The notes below the pieces were generated by a model. That model had not been told where the DNA came from and did not search any database. It saw only the letters and a program-made list of their open reading frames with translations. This document shows, piece after piece, positions 27,701 to 41,600 of a stretch of 64,000 nucleotides of DNA; position 1 is the stretch's first letter, and each line of letters begins with the position of its first letter. The DNA comes from Lethocerus indicus (taxonomy: Eukaryota; Arthropoda; Insecta; Hemiptera; Belostomatidae): contig JACDQD010000004.1 in assembly GCA_019843655.1 (NCBI GenBank), positions 29,709,872 through 29,773,871 on the forward strand. Reading direction: 5' to 3'. Both the position numbers and the translations under genes were made by a program.

Positions 27701-30700
27701 CCTTCGCCGGTACCGATCACATTTGGAACGAAAAAGTGCCCGCTGCCAGCTCATTATACTTTTCTCCGTGTTTTCTGCTCGGATTTAAATTTCAAATAAG
27801 TCTTGACCTTAACACTTCTAATCTAAATATTCATGCCGACGATTGTTCGCGTAGTCCAGTGTTCGCTATTGCGGAATGGACCTAAAAGGGGTTTCTGGGG
27901 GAGGTTGGACGAAGGAAGGTCGTCTCATCCAGGAAGAAGCCCGCCGATGAAAAGGAGGTCTATGTGGGTCATGTTCCACCGGCCCTGTCACATACCGTAT
28001 AGAATCGAACTGATCTCCAACGTTTTAACCTCAAAATCGCTATTTGATGTAAATTCCTTCAACATTTTTACCGGGCAACCGTATTATCGTGTACAACATC
28101 TATTGTATGTTGAACGTCTCAAGTCGATGTTATAATTTTTTGATGTTTCAGATATAAATGGGGATGTGATAGCGTATGCATAAAATACACGCTGATATCT
28201 TCCTTGCAGCCGGACCTGTAAACATAAATTGCCAGGAATTAAATGCGGAAGGTTTATTTCAACAACGATTTCCAGTTATTCCTGCGGGATGGCCGTAATT
28301 TATGTATGAAACGGACGAATTTTATTACACATAGTTGTGGGCCGTAGTATTTTTTGGGGGCGGTTTATTTCCTACAAACTAATAGTCGCCTTTTATCCGA
28401 GAGGTGAAAGATGCTGTGTGTCCGCGTTATGAGAGTGAGTCTTTTATCGGTGTACACCTCCCATCAATCGCGGCGTTCTTCCGTCCTGCCTGGTCTAAAT
28501 TTAAAACTGTGGAGGGAGGCCCCTCCCCCCACCCCGGGGGTGAATAACTTGTCCTGTACATCTTTTATGAGCGTAATAACCGGTTACGCTTAGTCTTATT
28601 GAGCCCGGTTGTAGGTTGTGACAGGGCGTCGCGGGATTAGTTAAGTCCTTCTCCGGTGGTACCGTTGTTACAGAAATAACTGCTCTACTCTAAAATGTTT
28701 TCCGATTCCTACAGTTCTTACGAAACAACTGATATCTTGAATCCTCCTGAATGTACAACTCTTAATAAACTATTAATTTTATTATTATTCACTGGGCTTT
28801 TAAATTGTTTACCGTATTTTTTATCGCGCAATTTTGTCGATTGCTGATATGCACGGTTTTTCGATTTAAATGAAGCGATTGTTGTTTTATGAAGGTAATT
28901 TGGACAGATGAATGACAAATTAAAATATTTAAATGTGAATGGTACTCTTTATATTACTGCTGCTGTTATATTATATTTTATGAATATTGCTAAGCTCACT
29001 TTAAAATACTGTCACTAAAAAATTTTTAGTTTTCAACCTTTTCAATCCATAGCTTCGCAATATCATTAAGTCTGCTCTATTCTGAAGTATGAATCCCTGA
29101 AAGATAATAAAAGAATGGAATTTTGGTGATATTAAAACTGAAAAGTAATTCTCTTGGAATTTACAGTCTCCAAGAGGAGTATTAAAACTGTTATAGTAAA
29201 TAAAAAGAAAAAAGGGCAATCGCATTAACTCATTGAGTAAGTTCTCTTGATAGAATTTTTGTTCTATTGAATAATCTGAAATGGAGATTCCTCGTTGCTA
29301 GAATGAATACCCTTCGTTCGTATTGGAGTAGAAGTGTCCGCTGTCTCCATGTAATTGATATGGCAATCGCAATTGACTCCGTTAACGAGTCGATCTGTTA
29401 AAGTCAAACTGCCGAATTTACTGTACCCCTTCCCTCTCTGTTTACCAACATTAGCCTTCGTTTGTGCATCGCCTCCTTTTAATAACTCCTTGATCAGAGT
29501 CCCCTAGCTGAGCGTCCGTTGCCCCGCATGAGTGTTTCTGTCGAGAGTTCGTTAACCTTTTTTTTCGCCCCTTTCTAAGCGTGACATTAGCACTAACATA
29601 ATCGGGGCCATTTTCTGTTCTCCTACTGGCCCGATTTCAAAATTATGTAATACGCTGCATTTACTGAATGTGCATGTATCAGTTTAGATTCAGTAGGAAA
29701 TATCATGATGTCACCGCTTTTTTATAGTTCATTCTCACTTCTGTGTGGTAGGAAAGTTCTCTACTAGTTACTTCTGAACCAACTGTTGAAATTTAATAGT
29801 ATTATTTGTTGCAAAGGCAAATATAAATCGGACACTATTGATAGGAGAATTTTTGTACGAGGTTCCATTTGTTGTGGAATTTATAAAAATTTATTTCGGA
29901 AATATGAAACCGGAGTAAACAGTTTGTTGTTTTCGAATAGTCGTTTCCATTAAGGTTAGTGAGAGTGTCACTGGCTGGAGATTGTTTTTTGTGAGTGAGG
30001 TTCGGTGTGATATTGCCGGCCGTAATCATAGCCCCGGGTGCAGTTCAGACTGAGCGGACCCTAAATAGGGACAGGGACACTTGGCGTTAGCAGTAACTGT
30101 TAACATTAACGACCCATCGTCTGCCCATTACGCCCCATTGTACGTGCCTTCAACGGCATTGCCTTAACACCACCACTTGCGGGGCCCTGAAAGCCCGGTC
30201 CGACCAATCCGCCCACCCCCCTTCCTGCCTAACTAACGCCGGACTCTGTTTAATGATAGACTTGTTTCACACTTTAGTATACATGTATGTAGACCTTCTG
30301 TTATTCTCCAACACCACCCTTCCTCTTTTGCGTTTTACTTTTATATAAACGTAAAGAAAAACTAATACCATTCTTTTTATTTAGCAACTGCGCTGCGAAA
30401 AAATAATCATTATTTTGAGATTGTAGAATCCTTGTAATCTCTTATACTTATTTGATCCTCTGCTAGACCAGTATCGGATTCCAACCGGGTTCCATCACTT
30501 AAGCATGTTGGCTGCTAGTGGATCATCCTGTCAGCTTTGTTACTGTCCTACAATCGTCAGTCTGTATTGAGAGCGTAACGTTCACAAATGCCACCCAGAA
30601 AAAAAGAATAATGGCAGTCTGCAGGCTTACTTTTGTTCATCTCGAGTTGAATTATTTATTAACCACTCCAATCTCAGACGCGCCTCTCGATCAAACAGCA

Positions 30701-33700
30701 GACTCTCCAATAGTGGCTGTAGTTTGTAGGATCATTAACACCTACGCGCCCGCTTTGAAATATCTTCAAATCGCGAGGCTCCGAGAGCTGAGTGTTGTGA
30801 AACATCCCGCCCGTAATTTAGTACCGCCGATTTTACGAATTCTTAAAGGTTAAACGGATATTTGTACACCTTTTTTGGTCGACCGGGCTCCCGAAAGATA
30901 CTTCGGCTTACCGTCTGGCATTTGACGACCTTGGCCGCGGGTCCGAATTTATTTTTATTCCGCCGTTTCCCAACCACTTTTTTCATTCCTGGAAAACTCC
31001 AAGGTTAGGGTTTCGAACGGTCTCGCCTGTTAAGGTCTGCCGTGAGGGCGTCGGGGACCATTACGCGGTTTCCGGTTAAGCTGCCGCATCCATTTGTTAC
31101 CGATGTTACGGTTTGCTTGTCCCAGTTTAATTTGAATTTAAAAAAATAAAAGAAATTCATTACCGAACTCACTGGGTTATTTTTTGTGGGCTAAGGTCGT
31201 CCATCCGCTGCTGAATAATTTTTCAACCGCTAATAAATTTCTTCAAAAACTGGGGAACCTTGCACCACTATTATAACACCTGTATTGTGCCTGTACACTG
31301 TGTTCAGAGTGATGACCTACCAGCATTGCAATTCGTAGCGTCATCGCAAGTGTTTAATGGCCCGTTGCGTACCTCCTACCGCTGCAATTATTGTCACCTT
31401 CAATAACACCGCAACACTGTACACGTGTAATTACTACTTCGTGCATCCGATAAGACTGTTATTTAACTCGTCCCATTCTATATTATATACTTCGGGTTTT
31501 ATATTATTCCCAGTATCAGATTATTAATTTTAAATTGATTTTAAAACACTTAATACTAAAAGAAAATAGTTTGTTCAAAAAGTGTTAGTTTAAAGGAACA
31601 ATAATTTGTCATTGTTTCTTCATAAATAGGCAACCTGCGCAGTGTTATAACGCCGTATTCCTTCTTGTGTTTCTTGAAATACGTCTGGGTCTAGGGGTTG
31701 TGAAATTGGCCCGAAGCGGGGCGGGGCTGGAAATAAAGTAGGGTGGAATTTTGAGGGCGGTTCATTTTCTTAGGATTTAAAGTTTGCCTCGCCTCGTCCG
31801 ACCCGTTCCGGCCGTGTTCAGAACAGTGAGCGAGGTACGAATGTGAACAGCCAAAGGCTGAAACTCTGAAACGTGTTTATGTTCAAAATTCTAAAGCCGT
31901 TCGGTAGGATGGCTCGAAAGCTTCGGAAACGTGACCGAGAGCGAGCCCCGTCCGCTCAGGCATTCACAGCCCTCAGTTCTCATGAAATCGGGCGACCGCC
32001 AAAGAACTTAAATTACATTTTTATTCCGGATTAAAACGCCTTTAATCTGAACCTTAACGCATTTAAGAGTAATTGCTCTTTTTGATATTCGCGGCACGTT
32101 TCAAATATTTACGGCCAGCCGATATGCGGCGGTTGAATTATAAGATGAAATATTACGCCGTATATTTTATTGTTTATGTATCGCCTTATAAAGAGGTTTA
32201 GGGTATACTCTATAAATAGTATTAGTAATCACCTTAATTGCATCTCTTATATTAGTGGTCCAGTTATTATTAGCGGCACCTACGAGCCAAAAGAAAAATC
32301 ATTGTCTAGATTATTTTACATCGTTACTCTTAAAAAATTTGGCCCGAAACCAAATTTCCGATGCACATGTTCACCGTACTCAAAGAGTTGAATTAAATGA
32401 GTAAATTTGTGTTTAATGATCTGCAATAGTCCTCTTGCCGGTAACTATTATGAGACAAGATGCCGTGTGTAGCTATGACAGTTTATATTCCCACCATTTG
32501 ACGTCAATAGAGCAGACAAGGCCAGTACCGGGGCGACATATTTATTTATTTATTTACGACGCCCACAATTGAATTAACCTTTTAGTGGACGCAACGTTCG
32601 CAATTGCTGTATCCAAACAACGGATCTCATTAGTATGACACTTGATTATTATTACAACCCGATGGCCCTACTGACGCGCCGCAATATGTCTTCTACGTCT
32701 GCTGGAGGGCCTGTTCATCCATTCCTGACCATTCTTCGGCCTCCGACTTCTAAATACACATTTTTTCACACTAAGTACACATTACTTATTTCTTTAATTG
32801 CCCAAATCTGTATTCGCCCTGATTCTTCGTTGTACACTTTGATATTGGACCATTCATTCTTCATAGTATCTGAGACTCCTGACGTCCCTCCTAGGTTTTT
32901 ATTATTTGTACTTTCAAATCCAGATAGATCCGATAGATTCTGGATATTAACTGTAAACATGTAATTATTCGGCGTACCGCATTAACCTTTTTTGTAGTAG
33001 AGATTAAAAGAAAATAATGGGACAATCTGTTGAGGGAATATCCAAAACGCGATTAGTCCGGAATATATCGAGTTCCGTGGCCCGAGACGCTTGGAATTTG
33101 GCGCCAGCGCGTCCGTGAAATGTCCTTGACGATTTTCCACAGTCGGAGTGCGATAGTGTGTTGTATTGAAGATGGTACCGGTGACTTTGTGGCGGGAGGT
33201 TGTGCCGTTATACTGCCGGGGTACAGCCTTGGCGTTCCACGTCCTCTTATCTCCGCGGCCGCTTGTTGCTTCGTCCTTCCCGCTTGCGTAACCGCCAATC
33301 GCTCCAACGCCGCGTTTCGCCCGATCGGGGCTCGCGACGACGACGAATTTCGTCGAGGATTGCACAGTCCATTTGTGAAACGCCGTTTCGTCGGATTATT
33401 ACGTGTCGTCGTTACTGTTGAAACAATTGAAAAACGCTCTCGAAACTCGCTGAATTACTTCGTATGGACGAGCGCCAACGGCTGTTGCAAATGTCGTTGG
33501 AATGTTTCTTGGAAAATTTCATTGCATTAGTAATTCGAAAAAGACGAGCGCTGCGACCTCTATCGGTATTTCCTTTCCACTTACCTTACCACTACACTTC
33601 GGGATCGCAAAAATAATGGTAAATCATTTTGACGAATCGACTGGAAAGGTTCTGATGAGTAAGTGACAAATTCGCAGGACACGAATGTAGACTTAACCTA

Positions 33701-33807
33701 CGATAAGGATCGGTTATTTTTGCGAAGCTTTCCATTTATTTATACTTGGGGCTGAGTTTGTTTTTTCAGGCGCCCACGTAGACGGTTTGCTTTCTAGATT
33801 AAAATTC
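24726..33807. other. Non-coding, no gene recognised
   Basis: No coding exon is supported. Apart from the 27.4-kb hammerhead fragment, no repeat of note is seen. Confidence 0.45.
27421..27484 (+). repeat. Partial hammerhead repeat with expanded stem II region
   Basis: ACTAACA..GCCGCT is followed after an expanded interior by AAGCCGAAACCGGTCTAA, matching both ends of the family core. The interior can fold (GCAT-CGA-ATGC inside CGGC/GCCG), but CUGANGA is absent. Confidence 0.3.
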
Positions 33808-33960
33808 CACTACCGAGCGATCGGTGCTTAAGTTGTAAGATGATACCCGCCAATGGGTCATGGGTTCGATCTTCACCCGAGGTCAAAATGGACATAAAGG
33901 CCAGTGGATCTCAACTCCAGCGGTATATTTGCATTCACAATACGCCTGTGAGACTAATTT
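33808..33960 (+). mobile_element. tRNA-derived SINE (remnant)
   Basis: A pol III A-box-like TGCTTAAGTTGT at 33825-33836 and B-box-like GGTTCGATC at 33864-33872, 39 bp apart start to start, lie in a tRNA-like context (CAATGGGTCATGGGTTCGAT). A non-tRNA body follows to about 33960. No cloverleaf with paired acceptor ends is visible, so it is not a tRNA gene. The right end is approximate. Confidence 0.5.
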
Positions 33961-35476
33961 TAGATTCATCAGAAATGCCCCTCTTATTTATTGAACTGTG
34001 CCGGATGTGACTATTAGAGGTGACAGAATAAAGTCCTTCGAAAGTTGAAAACGGCCAGTTAATTAATAATCGCGATTCGAAACAACAGTCAGGACGACTC
34101 GTCACATAGAACGGCCGTGCCTTATTTTATTTAAAACTGGGCTAGTGAAAGTTGTTACTTATGGTCCACGCCTAGAACCGGGGCATGAACCTGACTCCAG
34201 AATATAATAACTAAATAATGGCTCGAGATCAACAGGCGAACTTATAATTTCTGGCGAATCTGCGTCCTCAATTATTACTATTGCGTAGTCATGACTATGA
34301 AGCAATCCCATCGGTTAAATCAATCATATATATATCGATGGAATCAGATTATCCGGTCAGTTGCAGAAACCATAATTTTGATTTGGATTCGGTGAGTCTA
34401 CACTGCAAATAATACAATACATAGGAAACTAATTGTTGATGTCATTTAGTCTGAATACGAAGTTAAATACGTAACATCAACGGACACACTCCATTTTCCA
34501 TGAAAAAATATCCTCGTGTTTAGGATTTTCTATTATTACTTCTGATTCTGTTTTCGAAAAAGCTTGGATCAAAGAAATGTTGACGAGGAGGCGCCATCAA
34601 ATGTTGAGTAGACTGGTTAAACAGTAACTTGAACAAGGGACGGCCTCCCATGTATCAACGGTAAGAGGGGTCCCTCCTCGGTCTGTGTCTCATCCTCTAG
34701 GCGAGGCCCTCGAACTATTTATACACGAACAACGGGGCGGCCTGAGTCACTGGCACAGATATTTCCGTGCATCCACCGCCACTCCATAAGGAGTTAAGCT
34801 CCTCGGCTGGGACAAAGTTAGACTGTTGGGGGATCATTAGGGGCAGGAAAACTTTTGAGAAATGACGGGAGTGTAAACATTTCTGAAATTCCTCGGGTCT
34901 ATTTATTGAGAGGCGCGAGGAGGCTAACCCCCTCGTTGACTACCTAATAAGACAAACTCGAGGCTTTAGTTGCTTTAGGAAGTTGACATATACGTCATTC
35001 GAGAATATCGTCGGTTTTATTTTTACTATCGACAATTTATTGAACAGAAGTGTTCATTTAACCATTTTGTTAAGTTAGCTAAGTGTAACACAGTGCTTAT
35101 ATCGGAAGTTTATCAATTCTTCTAACACTATAAATTTTAAATCTTCGATTGAACTTTTAAACCATGGTAGTCGTTTTGATATTAATTCGGAATAAACGTT
35201 TGATACTATCTGCATGCTCTTTATTCGCACGGTTTCTAATACAATTACTCCGCCATCCACCGTGAGAATATCTTAATTGCTCTAAATGATTGGACGACTG
35301 CAGTAAATACATTCTACGGGCGACTATTTCACTCATTATCATTTTTTTCAGTTTAGTCAGTTCGTAATACAATTTCAGAGCTTATAAACAGACTTGCATT
35401 TTTCAGTTTATTCAACATTCCCAACCAATAAATATCTTTGAATGAAATCAATGTAATTATTATCTTCTCGGTAATG

Positions 35477-35570
35477 TATCGGTGCAAGTGGACCCAACGA
35501 ACTTTAGTTAAGTACATTTCCGCACCACACTCAGGGGGCGCTAGTTTATCGGTGCTAGTGCACCCAACGT
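35477..35570. repeat. 70-bp-spaced direct repeat beside the hammerhead copy
   Basis: TATCGGTGC..GTG.ACCCAACG occurs at 35477-35500 and 35547-35570 with only two differences over 24 bp. It ends just upstream of the hammerhead copy and may be part of the same element. Confidence 0.55.
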
Positions 35571-35586
35571 AGATGAATAATTTTCA

Positions 35587-35691
35587 AAGTGCCAAAGTGA
35601 CTAACACCCCTACTGAAGAGTGCGAGCAGCCGAAACCGGTCTAGAAAAAAATCAAACCAGCGAGAGGAGACAGAAAAACACGAAATCTACG
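35587..35691 (+). repeat. Single copy of the hammerhead repeat
   Basis: Aligns over about 100 bp with 46680-46783 (shared start CCAAAGTGACTAACACC, shared end GAAATCT). The ribozyme core at 35610-35644 keeps CUGAAGA, GCC GAA ACCGGU C, but stem I is down to CUA/UAG and stem II has changed (GUGC in place of UGGC). It is probably inactive. Confidence 0.6.
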
Positions 35692-38600
35692 TCATTAGAA
35701 ATACATTTATCCGTTTTCCGCGGACGCTTTCCAACCGGGCAGATTATTGGGACCTATATACTTCATTCAAAAACCCATATTTTATGTCTTTTTTTGGAAA
35801 ATAATTTAATATCCGTCGCTGGTTTTGAAAATAATCCCCCACTAATTGGAGCCACCGATCACCAGTGGGGGACAGTGGTGGCGGGTTTCTGGCAAAAAAG
35901 AAAAACTGTTAGCGGAAGGCTCCAATTTACTACTCTGTTTTATAATATCACTCGTTAATTGGAATACGCCATATGTATGCCTGTTTTTTAATAGACCCGA
36001 CCGCGACATGAATGACCACCAGCCCAATTCGAGCCTTTCTCTCGTAAATATCCACTTCGATGGAATCGAGGAATAGTTTTTTTATATCGGTCGTCGAAGC
36101 TTTATCAATTTTAGTTTATCCATTCACTTTTATTAATTTGGGACGCCTTGGACAGGTTTCTAACTTCCGTATTTTTACCAGTGACTGACGATTGTAAATT
36201 ACAGTAGTATTTACTTGTTTAAATATATAAACAATATTAATTATAAGGTATACGAATTTTACATGCGTTATGGTTCAGGCTTAAACTTCTATTGATTATT
36301 CGTTATATGACGTAGGCCTGTATACATCACAAAGTAACTCTGTAACGGATCGGGACATCGGGAACATTTGAATGCGATAAAATATTCCTGCCTATTACGC
36401 CTATGGGGAAGTGACGAGTTCTTAAAAAAGAAAATAATAATAATAAGGACGGAATGAATGGGCCCGCTTACAATTATAGCCGGAGACAAATACAGAGTCG
36501 TTTTAAACTCGAATTTCAGAGCGCGCCTATAAATAGTGAGCCCTGGGCACTAAATGAGTAGTATAACACCGAGGGCTCCCGGTATTCGTCCCTCGGTTTA
36601 TACCTAGTCCATTCCATTTGTAAATACGACATAACTTGCCGTTATGAGAACACGGTGGGCCGTGTTCCCTACAAGCCGGGTTTCCAGTTTTGTTCTTCAC
36701 TCGAGTTTTAAACCCGTGTTAACAAGGCGGGCTCGTTCGTGTCCCAACTGAATTCTTGGTGCTCGTAAATGGGCTCGCTACCCGACCCTTCTGCACTCAG
36801 GGACCGCTTGCCCTTTCGGGCGGGCGTATAAAGGAAAATAGCCGCCGCAGAATGAACGCTTTTTGACATTTTATGTTTGTGAATTAGTTGAATTGTCCAA
36901 GTTTTTCGAGGTCCGAAACACAACCCGGGTGTTGTGGACGACCAACTACACCCGACGTAATATCGTATCGAATAAGCATATTTCTGCAATCGAATAAATG
37001 CGTACAACCGTTGTTTTGCAGTACGTTCAAAACTGAAACCCGGCGCAGAGAAACAAGCGGTCGGGCAAACGAAATTCGCTCAAATATACGGGGGCGATTC
37101 AAAATTCAATTAGGTTAACGAAATCCGCGATAAGATCGGTCGAACTCGGTCGAGAAAATTGGTTTACACTTTACGATAATGAGCGCTCACAATTTTTTGG
37201 GCTGCGTGGCAACGCGGGTCGAATTTTGTACCAATTAAATTTTACGGTAGGCCGCGTCGAGAGCCTAGGGGGGGGGCCTATCTGAACGGCCGATCGGCGG
37301 GCTCTGACCCGACCTCAACCACCGCCCACAGCTAGTTCCAATTATACCCCGGGGAACGGTATTGTAAATTGAAACAAAATAAAATTTTGTTTATTTATTT
37401 CTACCTTTAACAGTTTTGCCACCCGCATTTCAATTCCCTAATAATTTTGTTATGTATACCAATAGTCTATACCCGGTCGAGGTGTATCATTAAATTCACA
37501 AGAATCAAGCTAGTTCGTATCTTCAGTTATATGCCGTCGTCCTCTTAATGCTTTCTTATCATTACGCTTGGGTTGTACAGTAGTGGTATCGGTAGTTCTT
37601 ATTTGCTGATGCGGGCGTGTTGGTACCAATTCGGCTACGGTTCGAACCGGTCCTGTTGATGACTCGTATTGTAGGCCGGTGGCGCCTTGGGCTTATCAGA
37701 GTTCGCCTTGGCAGACAACGGTTTCTGTTTACCTCAGCCGGCTTTCACTTTTCGTTGCTCAAATAAAATTTATTGCCGCCGCGAAACACACCGGCGCATA
37801 TTTTCGACCGGTATGCATTTGACCCGAATCGACGATTGCGTTAGAAATTGCCGGTACGTATTGCTCGTGCGGGTATACAGGGGGGTTTGGCAGGTTGTCT
37901 CGGGCACGTTTACGAACACTGTGAAACAATGCTGTACTTGACAAAACTATACAAACATCAGATTAAAAGTTAATGATAATTTTTTTTTATTACTAACGCG
38001 CTTAACGAAAAGCTAAATGTATTCGTGTACCGTCGGAATATTAGCATACTGCTGTAAAATAAACTAAGTATCGCGATATAAATATTAAAAGACATTTCAG
38101 GGTGGTTAATGAATATTTTCGCATACAAGCGAGTTATAGAAATTGCTCCACCTTGAACCATAGAACCGTAACTTTGGTTAACGCACGAGTTATGGATAAT
38201 GCATGTTATCCCGGCGGCTTTTACGCGCGTCAGATTTGATAAGCGCCCTGCGCCCACCTCCATTGTAAACAACGGTCGGACTCCAGAATAAATACAGGAA
38301 ACCAACATAATGCGCCCTCGTGACCCCTTTTGTTATTTAACTGGCCCCAGTATGAATTATTACCACCCTCTCTGTACAGTCCGCATTACGTTACCCCAAT
38401 ACCCCGATAGTAACAACAGGCAGGGAAACATGAAGGTTTCGACTGGCGCTATTGTTTTATAAGTCAATTAACAGTTACAGAATTGTCCGAAGTTTGATAT
38501 GTAATATGTCATTTCGGTACATATATAATACATAATTATATTTTAAAGTAAAACTTGTCAGAGGTGTCTCCTGTTCCTTGCACATGTTGGTCCAACTTGT

Positions 38601-41600
38601 GAAGGTCGTGGCGTCTTCAATTTATTCTTACGACTCCGTTTGTGTAAACATGTTGTGATTCTAATTCGCGCCGAGAAATATGAAATACTTTCGGATGTCA
38701 CGTTCTTAATCCCAGAATAATATAGGAACGGCTGTCGTTTACGTTCTTCGCCTAAAATCTTGCGCCGCTTTGCCGTCGTTTTATCGCACCGCTATTTTAT
38801 TTCGTTTTTTCCTCTCGTTGTTGGCCATCGTCCGTGCGCCTAACTGATATTAGGGGCGCAGCTTGACGTTAATGGGGCGGCGGGACGTGAGGCGGTGGAA
38901 AGGGCACCTATGCCAACCCTCCTATTGCCGAGTTTATGGGCCACTGGCTGTCTCGACTGTTGTCAGCCTCCCTTTGATTCGGCCCCACCGCCCGCTCGTT
39001 AACTTCTCACCGGCCCGCCTCGCCTCACCTTTTACTGAATATTCAAAAGCCCAAAACGTCGGATATTTACAAATTATATTCTAAATCGTATCGGCCGAAA
39101 TTAACCCAGCAAAAAAAAAAACGCCCGACTGTTTTCCCATTCTGAACTTTGTTACTGTATCGGAAGCTCGCGTCAGTTTTGTTTTTCCTTTCGCCTTGAA
39201 CACTTTGATTCTTCTATCGTTAACATTTGTTTATTCGTTCATTTCCCTAATTGCCAGTGGTAATAGCGATGTAACGCGCATAAATATCGCTAACTGCGTG
39301 CCGGACACGGCTGCGTTCGGTGATTTATCGGTCGCTGTTAATTGCGGTCTTTAATGAAGCTTTATCTCTGGTGGGCGGGGACACCTCGAATCGCCGATAA
39401 TAGGAAAATATAATGTCGGCCCGATTTTTCCCAACGTTTTTCCGGTTCTTCGGTACGATTCGGTTTTTGCCATTGTAGGGCAAATTGAGGCACAGTTTAA
39501 AAATAGGTAGGCCGCTTATAAGACCTGCCCCGGGCGGTATTGGCTCACCGGTCTATAGATCAACCGAGTCTGTCGACCCCTCTTTCTCCCTTCGGCCTCA
39601 GTGAGGCTACCCCGCTCCGCTCATTTATAAACTTATTCTCCGGAAATAGACCGGTCTTCGGCATTTTTATTGGCCCGATGTTTCGCAATTTTTTTCCCTT
39701 CTTCCCTCCCCGTATCCCCTTTTCCCGTCTTCCCTCGGCGGGTTCCAAATTTAGACGGGCCCTATTAGTGGAGTCCCGGAGCGTCGAGGCCGGAATTCCT
39801 GCACGCATACCTGGGGCCGGTGTCTCGCGTTACCGCCGATTCTTCGCCCCACGCCGAAAATACTGCAGCTCCCCCCGCCCCCCTTCTTAGCCGACCCGCG
39901 AACACCCCGGCACGCCGAACTGAGCTCTTAATTGTGATTTTACGATACGACGAAACAGCTCGACTTAATCGAACGTACTTCCGTGTACTTGCGAACTACT
40001 ATTGCCGAGGCTTAAAACTTTGTTCGCAAATTAACGATCTCGACTGCCGGGATGAAATTCTCGACGCGTAATCTTCATTTGATCCACGCAGTATTGTGAA
40101 GAGCAATTATATGCGCTGAAACTTCGCGAACTGGAATTCCCGTTTTATAATTAAATTCATTGCGACGGCGCCTAGACTTCATTGAATAATTAATAAGACG
40201 CGTTGAATACCGCCCGAGGAAACATTTAATTCATCCTCCCAAAATGTTTGACTTTTCCATGGAGGGAATTATCAGCATTACAAAATTAAAACGGTATCGA
40301 ATATTTCGGAAAAAATTTCTACTTCTTTCGACGTTGTACATTTTTGTGCCTGTTGTTATTTTCCATTCGAGGCCTCCAAATAACTCGCATATATTGCTTT
40401 GGAAGATAGAACCCCCGGGCCTGTTTATAATGTCCCAATCAAGGTTCCATGTAAATGACACTTCGTTCCCCCCCCGCCCATTAACTGCCAAACCGAAAAG
40501 GTCGCATTAATATGCTTGGGGCCGTTGCATCGTGCCTCTGCCGAGGCTACACCGTGCGCCGAATGTTAAATCGTCAGTGTATCGTAGTTACAGTATACAG
40601 TTTTTTCCTCTCATAAATGTAAACATCGTGATGTACAGTCCGATGTAACGAACGCATACGTCGCCGCTCGTATTGGATGTCGGGTCGACCCCCAGTTAGC
40701 GGGCAAAATACATATTGTATTTAACTACCTGTTGGATGCGGGTCATCACCTAGGCACAATGTCTGCGCCTCTGTATTATATAATAACTGCCTGGCTCCGG
40801 CGCCTTATCAGGCGTCGCTCCTAGCTAATTGCATTGTTAGTTTTAAGATGGTGAACAATGAAAAAATCTCTTGTTTTTTAGCTTCGGGATAAAATTAAAA
40901 AATGCGATCGTCGTAATTAGAACACTGAAACGAGGCGAACTGCATTCCAGTTCTTTGTTCGTATTTCCAGTTGAATATGAAACTGGTTTATTTAAACCCA
41001 GCGTAAACTTTCACTAAATAGCTAACGTAATTACACGGTATGTAGTCAAACTGACAAAGGTTCTATTTGATCTGGTTGATTTGGATCTATTAAAAGAAAT
41101 TAGTTAAGTTGGAGAATAACTCATATATATGAATTGTCAGCATAAATGAACAAAAAAGGTTTGGACGGTCATTAAGCGGATTAAGTAAATAATTGTCCGA
41201 GGAAAGTAATGGAACGTTATTGTATTTTTTCATCGTTTGAATTCACGAATATTACTCCCGTTCTTAATATATTTGCCTTTTTGATTTTATCCATCGATCG
41301 GAATCTGGTCCACGAGATTCTCGTTCTCTGCAGTGTCTATTATAGGTGGCAATTTTTCGCCTCCGAGGTGAAGGTTTGTCTATAAATAAGCGGAGGAGTT
41401 GGACCGAAGAAAAGATCTGGCCGTTCAGCAACATTCTCAACTGCCAAGTTCGAGGTTAATCTCTAGCCAGTCTCCGTCTCTCCCATTATTCGATAGGGAC
41501 CCCATTCCGGGACTAGAGACTTTCGGGAAAGCTTTCCTGCACTTCTATCCAATATTTACATTCGGGGAAATTAAATAAATCGAAAACTCTATTAACTAAT

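Noticed and set aside
33120..33530. 136-codon ORF in a CpG-rich stretch, considered as the missing Drak 5' exon
   Set aside because: It does not encode a kinase N-terminus and has no donor of the required phase 2 leading to GKFAAV.
33820..33885. Functional tRNA gene
   Set aside because: Only A/B-box-like segments are present. No paired acceptor stem or anticodon arm could be drawn.
36804..36834. TATAAAGG preceded by a GCCC/GGGC hairpin as a promoter
   Set aside because: No initiator about 30 bp downstream and no gene follows.
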